NCBI GenBank assembly: GCA_035477115.1
Contig: DATIKW010000002.1
Location: 1-56,794, forward strand
Reading direction: 5' to 3'
Origin: UBA995 sp035477115
GTDB lineage: Bacteria > Bacillota > Sulfobacillia > UBA995
Length of the DNA stretch: 56,794 bases
The translations under genes were made by a program, and so were the position numbers. The notes under the pieces are model-generated. The model ran no database searches and was not told the origin of the DNA. It worked only from the letters and a program-made list of their open reading frames with translations. This document shows, piece after piece, positions 18,065-25,898 of this stretch. The number at the start of each line of letters is the position of its first letter. Positions within the stretch are counted from its first letter, which is position 1.

Positions 18065-19654
18065 CTAGGTTGGGTTACTGGGTGCTGCCACGACGCCCAG
18101 CGGCCTTGCTACCCCATATCCTCGATATCTTCCCGCCCCGATCAGGATCGGCCCGTGGACTGGCTGGTCGAATACCAGGATCGTATGGGCGTGTCGCCGC
18201 TCGCTGCCGTCCTTGCGCTGAACCCGCGGGAACGCATAGGCGGGCGGCACCCCCCGATGTGCCGACACCGGGGTCACGATCACTTCGCTGGGCCGTGGGA
18301 GCCCTATTGCCGCGCACCCCGTCGCGAACATCTCTGCTACCTGCCGCTGGTACTCCCCGCGATCTGTGGATTTTGGATGACGGTCAAAAACGATCGGCGT
18401 CACGGTAGACCAGTGTGTCGCACCATCCGGGTAGGAGGTCCACGTCTCAGTTCGCAAGTTAACCGCCGGCCGCTCGCTGGTGTCCCGCTCCAGGCGCCAC
18501 ACGCCCAGGCGGCCCAACCGGAGTTCGTTCACGCGGCCCAGTACCCGGAGCACCTGGCGACGCTCTTCCAGGCCAAGCGCCAAGGGCAGGGCGACCGCGA
18601 TGCCCAGCAGATGGCCATCAGCATACGGCTGACCCGCGAAGGCGAGGGGAACAAACGCCAGGTGAGGGCCTGCAAATAGACAGCCGTCGCGACTGCGGCC
18701 GCTGACGATCTCTCGCACGCGTTCGAGCATATCGCTAGACTGGCTCACCAGGGCTTCACGCCAGTGCTGCGTCAGCGCGGTCACGCACAGGAGATCGAGT
18801 TCGCGATAGGGTGCGTCATACGGTTCCAGAGTAAAGGTGATCAAGTGCGGACTGAAGGCCGTGCCGGCGACTCGGAACCTCTGTTCCCCATTGACCGGGC
18901 GCGCGTAACCCTGATAGAAAGGAATCTGCGGGCGAAGCCGTTGAGGCGGCGAGGCTCCGAAATCCTCTCTCAGCCGACGCCGAGCTTCGGTTCGGGATTT
19001 GGCGTCAACGGCCTCCTCTGCGGCCAGCAACGCGGATGTATAGGCCTGCACCTCCAGACCGTTGTAGCGCCGCTCCAGATCGGCGAGTGTGCCCGGCCCG
19101 GGCACTCGCAAGTGGATTTCGGCACGGTCGCCATCTGGCACCCAGTTCGGTTCGCCCGCTTCCTCGGCACTCGCAACCCACATCTGCACCATTGACATGG
19201 AATGGCCAATGCGCGTGACCTTCCGGCACAGTGCACCAAGTGCACTTAGCGCGCGCTCGTCCCCTGTCGCGTTGGTCCAGGCGAGATATACATGTTCATC
19301 TTCCAGCCAAACGCGACCAAATGTGCGAGGCTGGCGCTCGCGAGCTAGTCCCGGAAAGGACTGGATAATGGCCGTCGGCGGATTTGTCTTATCACCAGTC
19401 TTGTCGTTGACGGGAACATAGTGAGTGATGACACTTCGCAGCGTTGCGTCAGGTGCCCGGAGCGTGGGCGCAGGAAGGGCCCCAAGCCACAGGAGCGCTT
19501 CCCGTTCGCATGGGTCCGCTCCAGTCTCGAAGTGGGCCGCCGCCAGGGCCATGAAGACTCGTGCGGGATGCGGCGGCCACTCGGGTTCGGATTGATGCCC
19601 AGGCTGCGAAGCCGCTGCGAAGCCGTTCAGATAACGGATGCCGAGAGCTAACAT
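18065..19654 (-). CDS. csb2: Csb2, type I-G Cas5/Cas6-like subunit
   Basis: A 529-residue protein. The N-terminus (MLALGIRYLNG) and EPEWPPHPARVFMAL (23-37) are typical of the GSU0054/Csb2 family, the signature protein of type I-G (old I-U). The C-terminus ends with PVHGPILIGAGRYRGYG (498-514), a glycine-rich RAMP loop. Csb2 is regarded as a fused Cas5 and Cas6: it caps the crRNA 5' end and may process the precursor. It lies 1 nt after csb1 and 14 nt before cas10, so here it is more tightly tied to the type III genes than to cas3, which is 9.5 kb further on. A second, shorter Csb2-like domain is encoded at 3556-4395. Confidence 0.9.
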   Translation of the reverse strand: MLALGIRYLNGFAAASQPGHQSEPEWPPHPARVFMALAAAHFETGADPCEREALLWLGALPAPTLRAPDATLRSVITHYVPVNDKTGDKTNPPTAIIQSFPGLARERQPRTFGRVWLEDEHVYLAWTNATGDERALSALGALCRKVTRIGHSMSMVQMWVASAEEAGEPNWVPDGDRAEIHLRVPGPGTLADLERRYNGLEVQAYTSALLAAEEAVDAKSRTEARRRLREDFGASPPQRLRPQIPFYQGYARPVNGEQRFRVAGTAFSPHLITFTLEPYDAPYRELDLLCVTALTQHWREALVSQSSDMLERVREIVSGRSRDGCLFAGPHLAFVPLAFAGQPYADGHLLGIAVALPLALGLEERRQVLRVLGRVNELRLGRLGVWRLERDTSERPAVNLRTETWTSYPDGATHWSTVTPIVFDRHPKSTDRGEYQRQVAEMFATGCAAIGLPRPSEVIVTPVSAHRGVPPAYAFPRVQRKDGSERRHAHTILVFDQPVHGPILIGAGRYRGYGVARPLGVVAAPSNPT

Positions 19655-19655
19655 G

Positions 19656-20912
19656 TCAAGACACCTCGACCGTTTCCTTTGTGGCCTCCAGTTGGCTCAG
19701 ACGAACGAGTTCGATCAAGTGGTCCGAAGGTTTCAGGGTGAGCGGCTCGGTTGGCCAAGGCAGCCCCAGCTCTTTCGCTTGGGCTGCTGCGGTGCTAAGC
19801 AGGTTGATTGCTGACTCGGTGGTGAGGGAGAATTCTTGAGGCTTGACTCCCGGACGATCGAGGAGTTCCCACGCCATCGGGCCGTCTGGCCATAGCAAAC
19901 AGCGCGACCTCAAGTCGGTCCCTGCTTCGAAAGCAAGTGTAGCGGAGCATAGCCCCAGCGCAGCCAAGACTGTGCGGGCCGCGAGATCCACCTCATCTTG
20001 AGGAGTTCTGGCGTTCAGGGGAAATCGGAGGCGCCGCAAACAGATCAACGACAGGGTGGTTGTCTGTTCGGCATACTCGATGGTAACGCCGTCAAAGTAG
20101 TTGTCTGTGGTTTTGTCGTCACGCTGCTTGGGAAAAGGGACGCTGGAGTGGTTCACCCCGGATGGCGACACCACATCTTTTCCCTTGGCATCGCGCGCTG
20201 CTACGGTCCATGAGCCATCTGCCCTTTTCGCGACTTTCACGGCCGCTCTGATCTCCAACGGGTCGCGTCGTACGCCACGCCGGAGATCCCCCACTTGGGC
20301 TCCGATACCCACAATCTCTGATACCATTGCCCGCTCGAACTTGGGGCCAAGGCCGCCCTTGGGACCGGTCGAGTCCCACATCCCGAATACGAGCGCCGTT
20401 GGGCAAAGCTCGAAGACCGCCGTCGCATTGGAGATGCTCACAGTGCTCAGTGCTTTGCCCTTGTTTGACTGTCTGAAAGGTGTGCCGTTCAGCTCGCTGT
20501 CGCGCAAGATCGCATCGGCGAGCCGGTGGGGAACTTGAAGGCTCGTGACCTTGCCAACCGCGTCGATAAGTCTGTCCGTGCGCGCATCCGCCTCAACGTC
20601 GCCTGTTGGATCAACCTCGGTGAAGTCCACCACGATGAGCGGCAACTTAACCCTACCCGCATCAACTGCTTCCTGTAGCGCCAACTCCATCCGATTCGCC
20701 TGGCTCTGAACGCTATCGAGCAGCACGCAGGGGACCGGGACATCGCGACCGGGAATGCGCCGCTCGTCCTGGCCGTACTTCGCGCCGGCGAAGGTCGGCG
20801 GAAAGACTTTGTCCCCCGGACCGCCGGCAGGCTGAAGTCGCCTACGACATCGGAACGCGGCTGCATACCCCTTCACTGCTTCTCGAACGACATCCAGTGT
20901 CAAATCCACCAT
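19656..20912 (-). CDS. csb1: Csb1, type I-G Cas7 backbone protein
   Basis: A 418-residue protein of the GSU0053/Csb1 family. Recognisable segments are LLDSVQSQANRME (64-76), PHRLADAILRDSELNGTPFR (128-147) and FGMWDSTGPKGGLG (176-189). Csb1 forms the crRNA-binding filament of type I-G Cascade. It is the first gene of the run. I chose the ATG at 20912 because GGAGG lies eight bases upstream (20921-20925); an earlier in-frame ATG at 20936 would put that site inside the gene. The 255 bp upstream should hold the operon promoter. The stop is 1 nt from the csb2 start. Confidence 0.92.
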   Translation of the reverse strand: MVDLTLDVVREAVKGYAAAFRCRRRLQPAGGPGDKVFPPTFAGAKYGQDERRIPGRDVPVPCVLLDSVQSQANRMELALQEAVDAGRVKLPLIVVDFTEVDPTGDVEADARTDRLIDAVGKVTSLQVPHRLADAILRDSELNGTPFRQSNKGKALSTVSISNATAVFELCPTALVFGMWDSTGPKGGLGPKFERAMVSEIVGIGAQVGDLRRGVRRDPLEIRAAVKVAKRADGSWTVAARDAKGKDVVSPSGVNHSSVPFPKQRDDKTTDNYFDGVTIEYAEQTTTLSLICLRRLRFPLNARTPQDEVDLAARTVLAALGLCSATLAFEAGTDLRSRCLLWPDGPMAWELLDRPGVKPQEFSLTTESAINLLSTAAAQAKELGLPWPTEPLTLKPSDHLIELVRLSQLEATKETVEVS

Positions 20913-21168
20913 CGTCTCGCCCTCCATTGTGCGCATTCGATTGGAACTGAGTTTGTCTTGAAAATTCTCGCGGGCATCTGAGGATACCTTTTCCGATCAG
21001 TCTTTCGACGGCATTCCTCTCGTCAAAAACAGCTGTATTTCGACACAAGGTCCTCTTCTTGATGAGCGGGCGGTAATGTGCGACGCGTTTTCATAATAGT
21101 CCAGTCGGTCCGTCATAGAGTGGCGGGGTGTGAATGCGCCGGCGCGCATGCACACGTCTTATGCCGAA
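20913..21168 (-). promoter_or_regulatory. Upstream region of the cas operon
   Basis: This 256-bp stretch separates csb1 from the stop codon of the glycosylase gene. It contains no gene I can support and is slightly AT-richer than its surroundings. On the minus strand a TATTAT and a TTGACG are present but are not spaced as a promoter. A promoter here is expected from gene order, since the next 19 kb form one minus-strand run, but I cannot place it. I found no CRISPR-repeat-like sequence in it. Confidence 0.35.
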
Positions 21169-22071
21169 CTAGTCCGACCCTGTAGGCGGCATGTTAGTGG
21201 TGTCGAGCCAAAGCATAATGCCTCTCCACGCTCCGAACCTCGAGTAGTATTGACCCAGGTCCGAGCTGGTGGCCGGCTTGCCGCCGTTGCGCTTGATCGA
21301 GAAATTCCGTATCATCCAGTTCTCGACATACAGGTGATCGGTTCGGCCGAGAACTCTCAACATGTTGGCGGAGGCATATGGCCCAATGCCCCGGACTCTT
21401 GCCATCGCCCTGGCGAGTTTCTCCGACGAAACGTCGGAATGGCCCCAGCCTTCCACATCAAGTTCACCGTTTGCAGCGCAAATAGCGAGATTCAGCAAGT
21501 ACGGGGCGCGATATCCCAACCCCGCAGCCTTGAGGACATCCTCCGACGAACCTGCTATCGCCGACGGCCCGGGGAAAGTGTTGCGGTGTTCTGCGAAACT
21601 GATGCCCAGCGATTCGCAAAGGCGGCGCACCATGTTCCTGGTCTGCTTCCAGGTAGTATTGGTTGTGCATAGGGTCTTCACGAGGTCCTCAAAGACCGTT
21701 GGACTTCTCAGCAGCCTGCCGGCTTTCGTCGTGGCGATCCAGTGGAACTCCGGTTCGGCTTTGACCAACTCGTGCAACGACGACAGGTCCGCGTCCATGG
21801 CGAGGATGTGTCTCACGGTGATCCCGATGAACTTGAGGTCTCCTTCAGACAGCGTTCGCCGGGTTTCCACGGCCACCTCGACTTCGTTGTTGTTGCCTTT
21901 CAGGAGGAGCCTCACCGGGATCCCGTCAGGCAGTTCCAGTATCCGCTCAAGCGTTTGATCGCCCGGACTCACGGCAAATGGCGGCAGTTCGCACCATCCG
22001 TGGCTCCACACCGTAGGCCAGAACGCGAAGCTTTCGTGCCCTGTCAGCGAGAACTCATAGAGCGTGCTCAA
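21169..22071 (-). CDS. HhH-GPD superfamily DNA glycosylase-like protein
   Basis: A 300-residue protein with a helix-hairpin-helix, VRGIGPYASANMLRVLG, in its last quarter, followed by a GPD-type loop. Such enzymes remove damaged bases from DNA. Counting from the hairpin, the residue where most members have the catalytic Asp is Glu (LYVENW). The position of the lysine used by bifunctional members is Tyr. The N-terminus (HESFAFWPTVWSHGWCELPPF, about 12-32) resembles the AlkA-like 3-methyladenine glycosylase branch. It starts at TTG with AGGAG about 11 bases upstream. It lies directly upstream of the cas operon on the same strand and may share its transcript. A DNA-binding role is likely; activity is uncertain given the Glu. 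Confidence 0.75.
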   Translation of the reverse strand: MSTLYEFSLTGHESFAFWPTVWSHGWCELPPFAVSPGDQTLERILELPDGIPVRLLLKGNNNEVEVAVETRRTLSEGDLKFIGITVRHILAMDADLSSLHELVKAEPEFHWIATTKAGRLLRSPTVFEDLVKTLCTTNTTWKQTRNMVRRLCESLGISFAEHRNTFPGPSAIAGSSEDVLKAAGLGYRAPYLLNLAICAANGELDVEGWGHSDVSSEKLARAMARVRGIGPYASANMLRVLGRTDHLYVENWMIRNFSIKRNGGKPATSSDLGQYYSRFGAWRGIMLWLDTTNMPPTGSD

Positions 22072-22232
22072 GGCAGCTCACACTCCTGTGGCAGTGCCGC
22101 ACGGGTTCGCGCTCACCGGTCTTTCGAGCACTTGGCGAAGGCTCTAGCTTACGATGGCCGCCTGAACCGGCCGTATCGCCTCGGGCGTTGAGCGCCACGA
22201 TGGCGTTAGCGTCACCGAGTGGCGGGGTACGC

Positions 22233-23273
22233 CTAGTCAGGCCTCTGGTAAGCTGCGAGCGCGCGGGAGAACTCCCCGATCACCCACTCGCGCAGTTCCG
22301 GTGGTTCCAGCACCCTGGTTTGGCCGCCGAAGCCCATGATCCACCGCTTGAGTTCCCCTAGGCCGCCTATGGTCAGGACCATCCTGAGCGAGCCGTCGGG
22401 CAGGTCTTCCACGCGTTGGCTTCGATGCCACCGCCGGCCGCGGACGTACTGCGCAGAGCCGGGGTCGAATTCGATCACCACGGTTTTCGGATCGCCGCGT
22501 TCGATCACCCAGCTATCTGCCAGGTACTCATCCATTGAGAAGTCCGAAGGGAATTCAAACTGGTGCCCGGTCGGCGAGAGCTGAAGGATCCTATCCAGAG
22601 CGAAGATGCGCACCGCCCCTCGCTCGTGGCAATGGCCGATGCAGTACCACGCTCCTTCCGCGAACCGCAGGTGGTACGGATCCAGCTTGCGGCGGGTGGC
22701 CACCCCGCGGCTGGCCGTGAAGTAGTCCATCTCCACGGTGCGGCGCTCCTCGACGGCCGAAACCAGCGCCTGGTAGCGGTCGGCCACCTCGATCGGTTCG
22801 CCCCGCAGCGGCCCCAGGTGAAAGGATACCGCATCCACTATACGCTCGAGGTTGACCTCGACCTCCTGGGGGAGCATTACTCTGAGCTTGGCCATCGCCT
22901 CGCGCACGAACTCCTCAAATGGGGTGCCCCGGCACTGCATGAACAGCTTCTGGCCGAGGAAAAGCGCGAACGCCTCGCCTTCTTTGAGCCGCATCACGGG
23001 CAGGGAGAAGGATTCCGTGTAGTAGTAACCGCGACGCCCGCGGTCGTACTCGATGGGAGCGCGGAAGAGGTCCTTGAGGCGTTCGATGTCGCGTTCTATT
23101 GTCCGGCGGGAGGTCTCCAGGCGCTGGGCCAGCGAGGACGCATTGGGGTAGGCGCGGCCGGCGATCTGCCGATGGATCTCGCACACTCGCCAAAACCCGA
23201 TGATATTCGAGCCGCCTTCCGGTGAAGGCAACTTGACCGGTTCACCTCCGACCGCGGGTGACAGGCGCGACAT
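22233..23273 (-). CDS. WYL-domain transcriptional regulator
   Basis: About 346 residues. A winged helix at the N-terminus (SLAQRLETSRRTIERDIERLKDL) is followed by a WYL sensor domain (TVEMDYFTASRG to AWYCIGHCHERGAVRIFALDRI) and a C-terminal WCX-type extension. WYL regulators often sit beside CRISPR-Cas and other defence loci and respond to nucleic-acid ligands. It lies upstream of the glycosylase and the cas operon on the same strand, so it is a candidate regulator of both. The start is uncertain: the ATG at 23273 has no Shine-Dalgarno sequence, and a TTG at 23300 would also be in frame. Transposase debris lies directly upstream and may have replaced the original promoter. Confidence 0.85.
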   Translation of the reverse strand: MSRLSPAVGGEPVKLPSPEGGSNIIGFWRVCEIHRQIAGRAYPNASSLAQRLETSRRTIERDIERLKDLFRAPIEYDRGRRGYYYTESFSLPVMRLKEGEAFALFLGQKLFMQCRGTPFEEFVREAMAKLRVMLPQEVEVNLERIVDAVSFHLGPLRGEPIEVADRYQALVSAVEERRTVEMDYFTASRGVATRRKLDPYHLRFAEGAWYCIGHCHERGAVRIFALDRILQLSPTGHQFEFPSDFSMDEYLADSWVIERGDPKTVVIEFDPGSAQYVRGRRWHRSQRVEDLPDGSLRMVLTIGGLGELKRWIMGFGGQTRVLEPPELREWVIGEFSRALAAYQRPD

Positions 23274-23299
23274 TGGCGGACCCAATGCATGATTCTGCA

Positions 23300-23610
23300 A
23301 GTGCTGGCATTGTCCTCCTCAGACCGCGCGAACCGACAGTACAGAGTTCATGCTCGTCCTGGCCTGACCCGCGCAGCGTCTTACCATCGATGACGGCCGC
23401 TTCGTGAGGCGCTGGCCGGACAGGAGAAGCCTGATGACGGCGATTTTCAGCTTCGTTGAGGACTGCCGCTGAAGCGGCGCGGATTCTTGGGAAACTCCGG
23501 CTATCGCCAAGATTGGGGCCCAACGGGCCCGTCCCGCCCGTAAGATGTTCCGCGTGGCGCGTTTGGGAACCACGGCGACTCGAAAGTCCACCTCGGCCAG
23601 GCACTTGCAC
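23300..23610 (-). pseudogene. ISAs1-like transposase remnant
   Basis: On the minus strand one frame reads AAVIDGKTLRGS near 23370-23400, the characteristic DDE-region motif of ISAs1-family transposases. The neighbouring frame upstream holds GRARWAPILAIAGVSQES, which resembles the N-terminal PLxAILALAV segment of the same family. The two are out of frame, and most of the protein is missing, so this is a frameshifted and truncated copy. No terminal inverted repeats of an intact element are evident. The family call rests on one short motif. Confidence 0.5.
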
Positions 23611-23652
23611 TCCTCAAGGACTATGGGCATCTTGACTCCTTCCAAAGACGGA

Positions 23653-23694
23653 CGGGGCAGGGGATTGCCCACAAGAACTCCCTCCCCTGCCCCG
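23653..23694 (-). terminator. Hairpin downstream of the RDD gene
   Basis: A perfect 11-bp inverted repeat, CGGGGCAGGGG at 23653-23663 and CCCCTGCCCCG at 23684-23694, encloses a 20-bp loop. It lies 18 bp beyond the stop of the RDD gene in the direction of transcription, as a terminator would, but no run of T follows. It might instead be an end or scar of the adjacent insertion-sequence remnant. Confidence 0.4.
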
Positions 23695-23712
23695 CCCTGG
23701 TTTTGACATACG

Positions 23713-24213
23713 TTATCTCACCACGCCATCTACTCTCTTCCTGACTACGAGGACGACGGTGCCAGCAATCTTGTCATGCCACGCCTGGTGCTCCCGGTCC
23801 CAGAGCAGCCACAGGTACCCGAGAGACAAGACTATCCCGCTGACGAACTTACCAATGGTCTCCCGGAAGAGCATAGTCCAGAACCCCGCAGGCCTCCCGG
23901 TTACCCGGTAGGTCCGCATCCCCAGCAGCCACTTTCCGTATGACCTTCCTCGGGCAAGGAGGATGAAGGAGCCGACTACCCCCGCCACCATCAGAAGTAC
24001 GCCGATCAGGAGCAGCCCCTCGTCTCCACTACCCGTAACAGCGAGCATGGTTACGGCATAAAACCCCGCGATCACAGCGAAGTCGAGAATGTAACCACCG
24101 AGCCGCCTTCCCGGGGACGCTATCACACCCGCCCCGGGGTTAGCCAGAAGGACTCCACACCGACCGCAGGCGTACTTTTCCTGGATCTCGCTCTCGCAAG
24201 CGGGACATTTCAC
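23713..24213 (-). CDS. Zinc-ribbon RDD-family membrane protein
   Basis: A 166-residue protein. A zinc ribbon at the N-terminus (CPACESE then CGRCG, residues 3-20) is followed by an RDD domain with three or four hydrophobic segments, beginning PGRRLGGYILDFAVIAGFY. RDD proteins are small integral membrane proteins of mostly unknown, probably transport-related, function. The start is GTG with GGGAGGG eight bases upstream. It stands alone between the transposase remnant and a lipoprotein gene on the same strand. Confidence 0.82.
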   Translation of the reverse strand: MKCPACESEIQEKYACGRCGVLLANPGAGVIASPGRRLGGYILDFAVIAGFYAVTMLAVTGSGDEGLLLIGVLLMVAGVVGSFILLARGRSYGKWLLGMRTYRVTGRPAGFWTMLFRETIGKFVSGIVLSLGYLWLLWDREHQAWHDKIAGTVVLVVRKRVDGVVR

Positions 24214-24440
24214 TATCGATACCCTCCCTTGTATACTGAGTCCACCGAAAAGGCTCCGCTGCCTCTAAAGCGGCCCGGCCCAGTCTGGGTGCCGAGTCCT
24301 CCAGGTGACTCCACCTGCGCTGATGATTCTGGCACCGTGACAGAATTATCCTCCACAGTTCCCCTTGGCCAACAGGCACCAGTCGGACTCATCTTGCCAA
24401 GACCGCCCCTTACCCTTGGCTGCTCCGGCTCAATCAGCTC

Positions 24441-24962
24441 TTACAGGTCCCCGAGCCTGAATATCGCCTGCCCGGCCCGTAACAGGTCGGGTTTGAATAG
24501 TAGTTCAAGACCCCTGCTTCCCACCGGGACTTCCCAGGCGATCTCCCCGGTCATCCTACGGCCAACGCCCAGTTCGCCGTCGAGCTGGCCTCTGATGTCA
24601 CCAGTGAGGGCATGGCTCATCGAACGGCCATCCTTATCCACCAGCCCAAACATCATTAGGCTGCTGACAATCTGAGAGTTCGTAGCGTGCATGTTCTCCA
24701 GTACGCACTCGACGACAAACCAGACGTGGCCGGGCGCAGGACTGAAAAGTCCGGCCCCGGCGCTCGTGCGGGTCCCGGTGACGGTGATCCTGAAATCTCC
24801 AATGACGACTTCATCGCCGACGGTAAACGTCTCGGAGACCGCCGGCAGAGGCGCCGCCGTGCCGGGCGGGGTTTTCACCGGCTCCAACGGAGGGCCGCAA
24901 GCGATTGCGGCGGACAGGATCACGCCGACGATGAGAATCGCGAGAACAGAACGGGTCCGCAT
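24441..24962 (-). CDS. DUF4352-like lipoprotein
   Basis: A 173-residue secreted lipoprotein. The N-terminus has two positive residues, a hydrophobic stretch and a lipobox ending at Cys22 (SAAIAC). After a Pro-rich linker, residues about 45-170 form an immunoglobulin-like beta domain (VGDEVVIGDFRITVTG; VWFVVECVLENMHATN) of the DUF4352/telomeric-repeat-binding-like type common in Gram-positive lipoproteins. The ATG at 24962 has GGGAGAG upstream. The function is unknown; anchoring on the outer face of the cytoplasmic membrane is expected. Confidence 0.75.
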   Translation of the reverse strand: MRTRSVLAILIVGVILSAAIACGPPLEPVKTPPGTAAPLPAVSETFTVGDEVVIGDFRITVTGTRTSAGAGLFSPAPGHVWFVVECVLENMHATNSQIVSSLMMFGLVDKDGRSMSHALTGDIRGQLDGELGVGRRMTGEIAWEVPVGSRGLELLFKPDLLRAGQAIFRLGDL

Positions 24963-24968
24963 TTCGAA

Positions 24969-25215
24969 TTACTCTCCCTGTGGTTTTATGGACCTTGACT
25001 TCGGCGCCACGGTGGTCAAGAAAGCCTGCCCACCTTCCATCAGATGAGACTCGTCGAAGATCACCAGCGTTCGTAAGGGCGAAGCATGCAACAGGCGCGT
25101 CCACTCCTCGGACTCTGCGGAACAGGAGGAACGGCACCAAGGCGGTCTGGGTTTGGTCTCCACCGGTCGGGGCGTTGACTGCTGCCTGCTTTGCCTCAAG
25201 CCAGGTCTCCGCCAC
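24969..25215 (-). pseudogene. Decayed Cas3-like helicase fragment
   Basis: Two minus-strand frames hold pieces of one helicase. From 25215 the frame reads WLEAKQAAVNAPTGGDQTQ and then ALVPFLL, a degenerate Walker A in a context (NAPTGxGKT) typical of Cas3-family helicases, with the GKT altered. A frameshift then leads to LRTLVIFDESHLMEGGQAF, a motif II of DEAD/DEAH type. The roughly 100 residues normally between them are missing. The frame ends at 24969, just before the lipoprotein gene. It is non-functional. Cas3 is the best reading because a Cas6 remnant lies 220 bp upstream on the same strand, but another helicase cannot be excluded. Confidence 0.45.
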
Positions 25216-25433
25216 CCCCGCCCGGTTAAGGGTAGGGGAGATGGCCTGTTAGGCGCTGGCAGTCCTCGCCGTAGCTGTCCAGCCAGTGTTCGACCATCGT
25301 GGAAGCGTAGCGACCTCCTTTGCGGAAGAAATCCTAACGTGCCGGACCGTCACATACTGACGGTGGCACCTCTCGGCATCGAACGACTCAACTGGACTTT
25401 AGCACCATCACACCGTCATATAGCGTCGGCGGA

Positions 25434-25742
25434 TCACTCCGAGGCGAAATCAGGCGAGAAACAAGTCAGCTTTCCAGGCCCAAAAGTGGCACTCTTGCCG
25501 ATATGCGCGAGGCTCGCCACGATAACCAACTCGGGGAGAAGCCTGAGACCGCCTTCGTGCCCAACTCTGCAGATCAGGCCGCCAAAGCTCATCGCGGCGT
25601 CCTGGCGATTCGAGTAACGGTCCCAGTTCACCCAACGCGTGCGGTCGCTCAAGAGACGCATGTCACGGAAAAAACTGACCGCGGGGCGGTAATCCAGCTT
25701 GAGGTTCACGCCGTGGTGATGGTGGGCGAGCGACGGAGACAT
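25434..25742 (-). pseudogene. Cas6 C-terminal remnant
   Basis: The 102 residues read from 25742 contain WDRYSNRQDAAMSFGGLICR, then LLPELVIVASLAHIGKSATF and the ending GPGKL. This is the C-terminal pattern of the classical Cas6 family: a Trp-Tyr-Ser segment, GGxxG-type strand, HxGKxxxFGxG loop. A full Cas6 has about 220-270 residues. Upstream the frame runs on without recognisable Cas6 sequence to a stop near 25830, so the N-terminal half is gone. It is not related to the Csb2-type proteins at the left end. With the helicase remnant downstream it suggests a second CRISPR locus that has decayed. The gap 25216-25433 holds a short frame (VEHWLDSYGEDCQRL) I cannot assign. Confidence 0.6.
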
Positions 25743-25898
25743 TGGGCTGGCGGCTACCTCAACTCCCGACGAGTACGAAAGGATAACACTGGACGTGCGC
25801 AGAACCGTCGAACCACCGATGGCTAGTCAGATTCACAGCCCACGGAAACGGGGTGACTCCAGGAGCGCCGCACAGCGCTGGGCGGTGCAGGGCTTGCA

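Noticed and set aside
18065..20912. Reading csb1 and csb2 as type III proteins misnamed by motif similarity
   Set aside because: Both carry family-specific segments (WPPHPARVF in Csb2; GMWDSTGPKGGLG in Csb1) typical of type I-G, and the locus also has the I-G Cas3 and the Cas4-Cas1 fusion.
20913..21168. A CreTA-like toxin-antitoxin RNA guarding the cas operon
   Set aside because: I looked for repeat-like sequence (GGATAC, ATTGAAGC) in the gaps between and upstream of the cas genes. Only a lone GGATAC at about 20981 was found, without a handle or spacer match.
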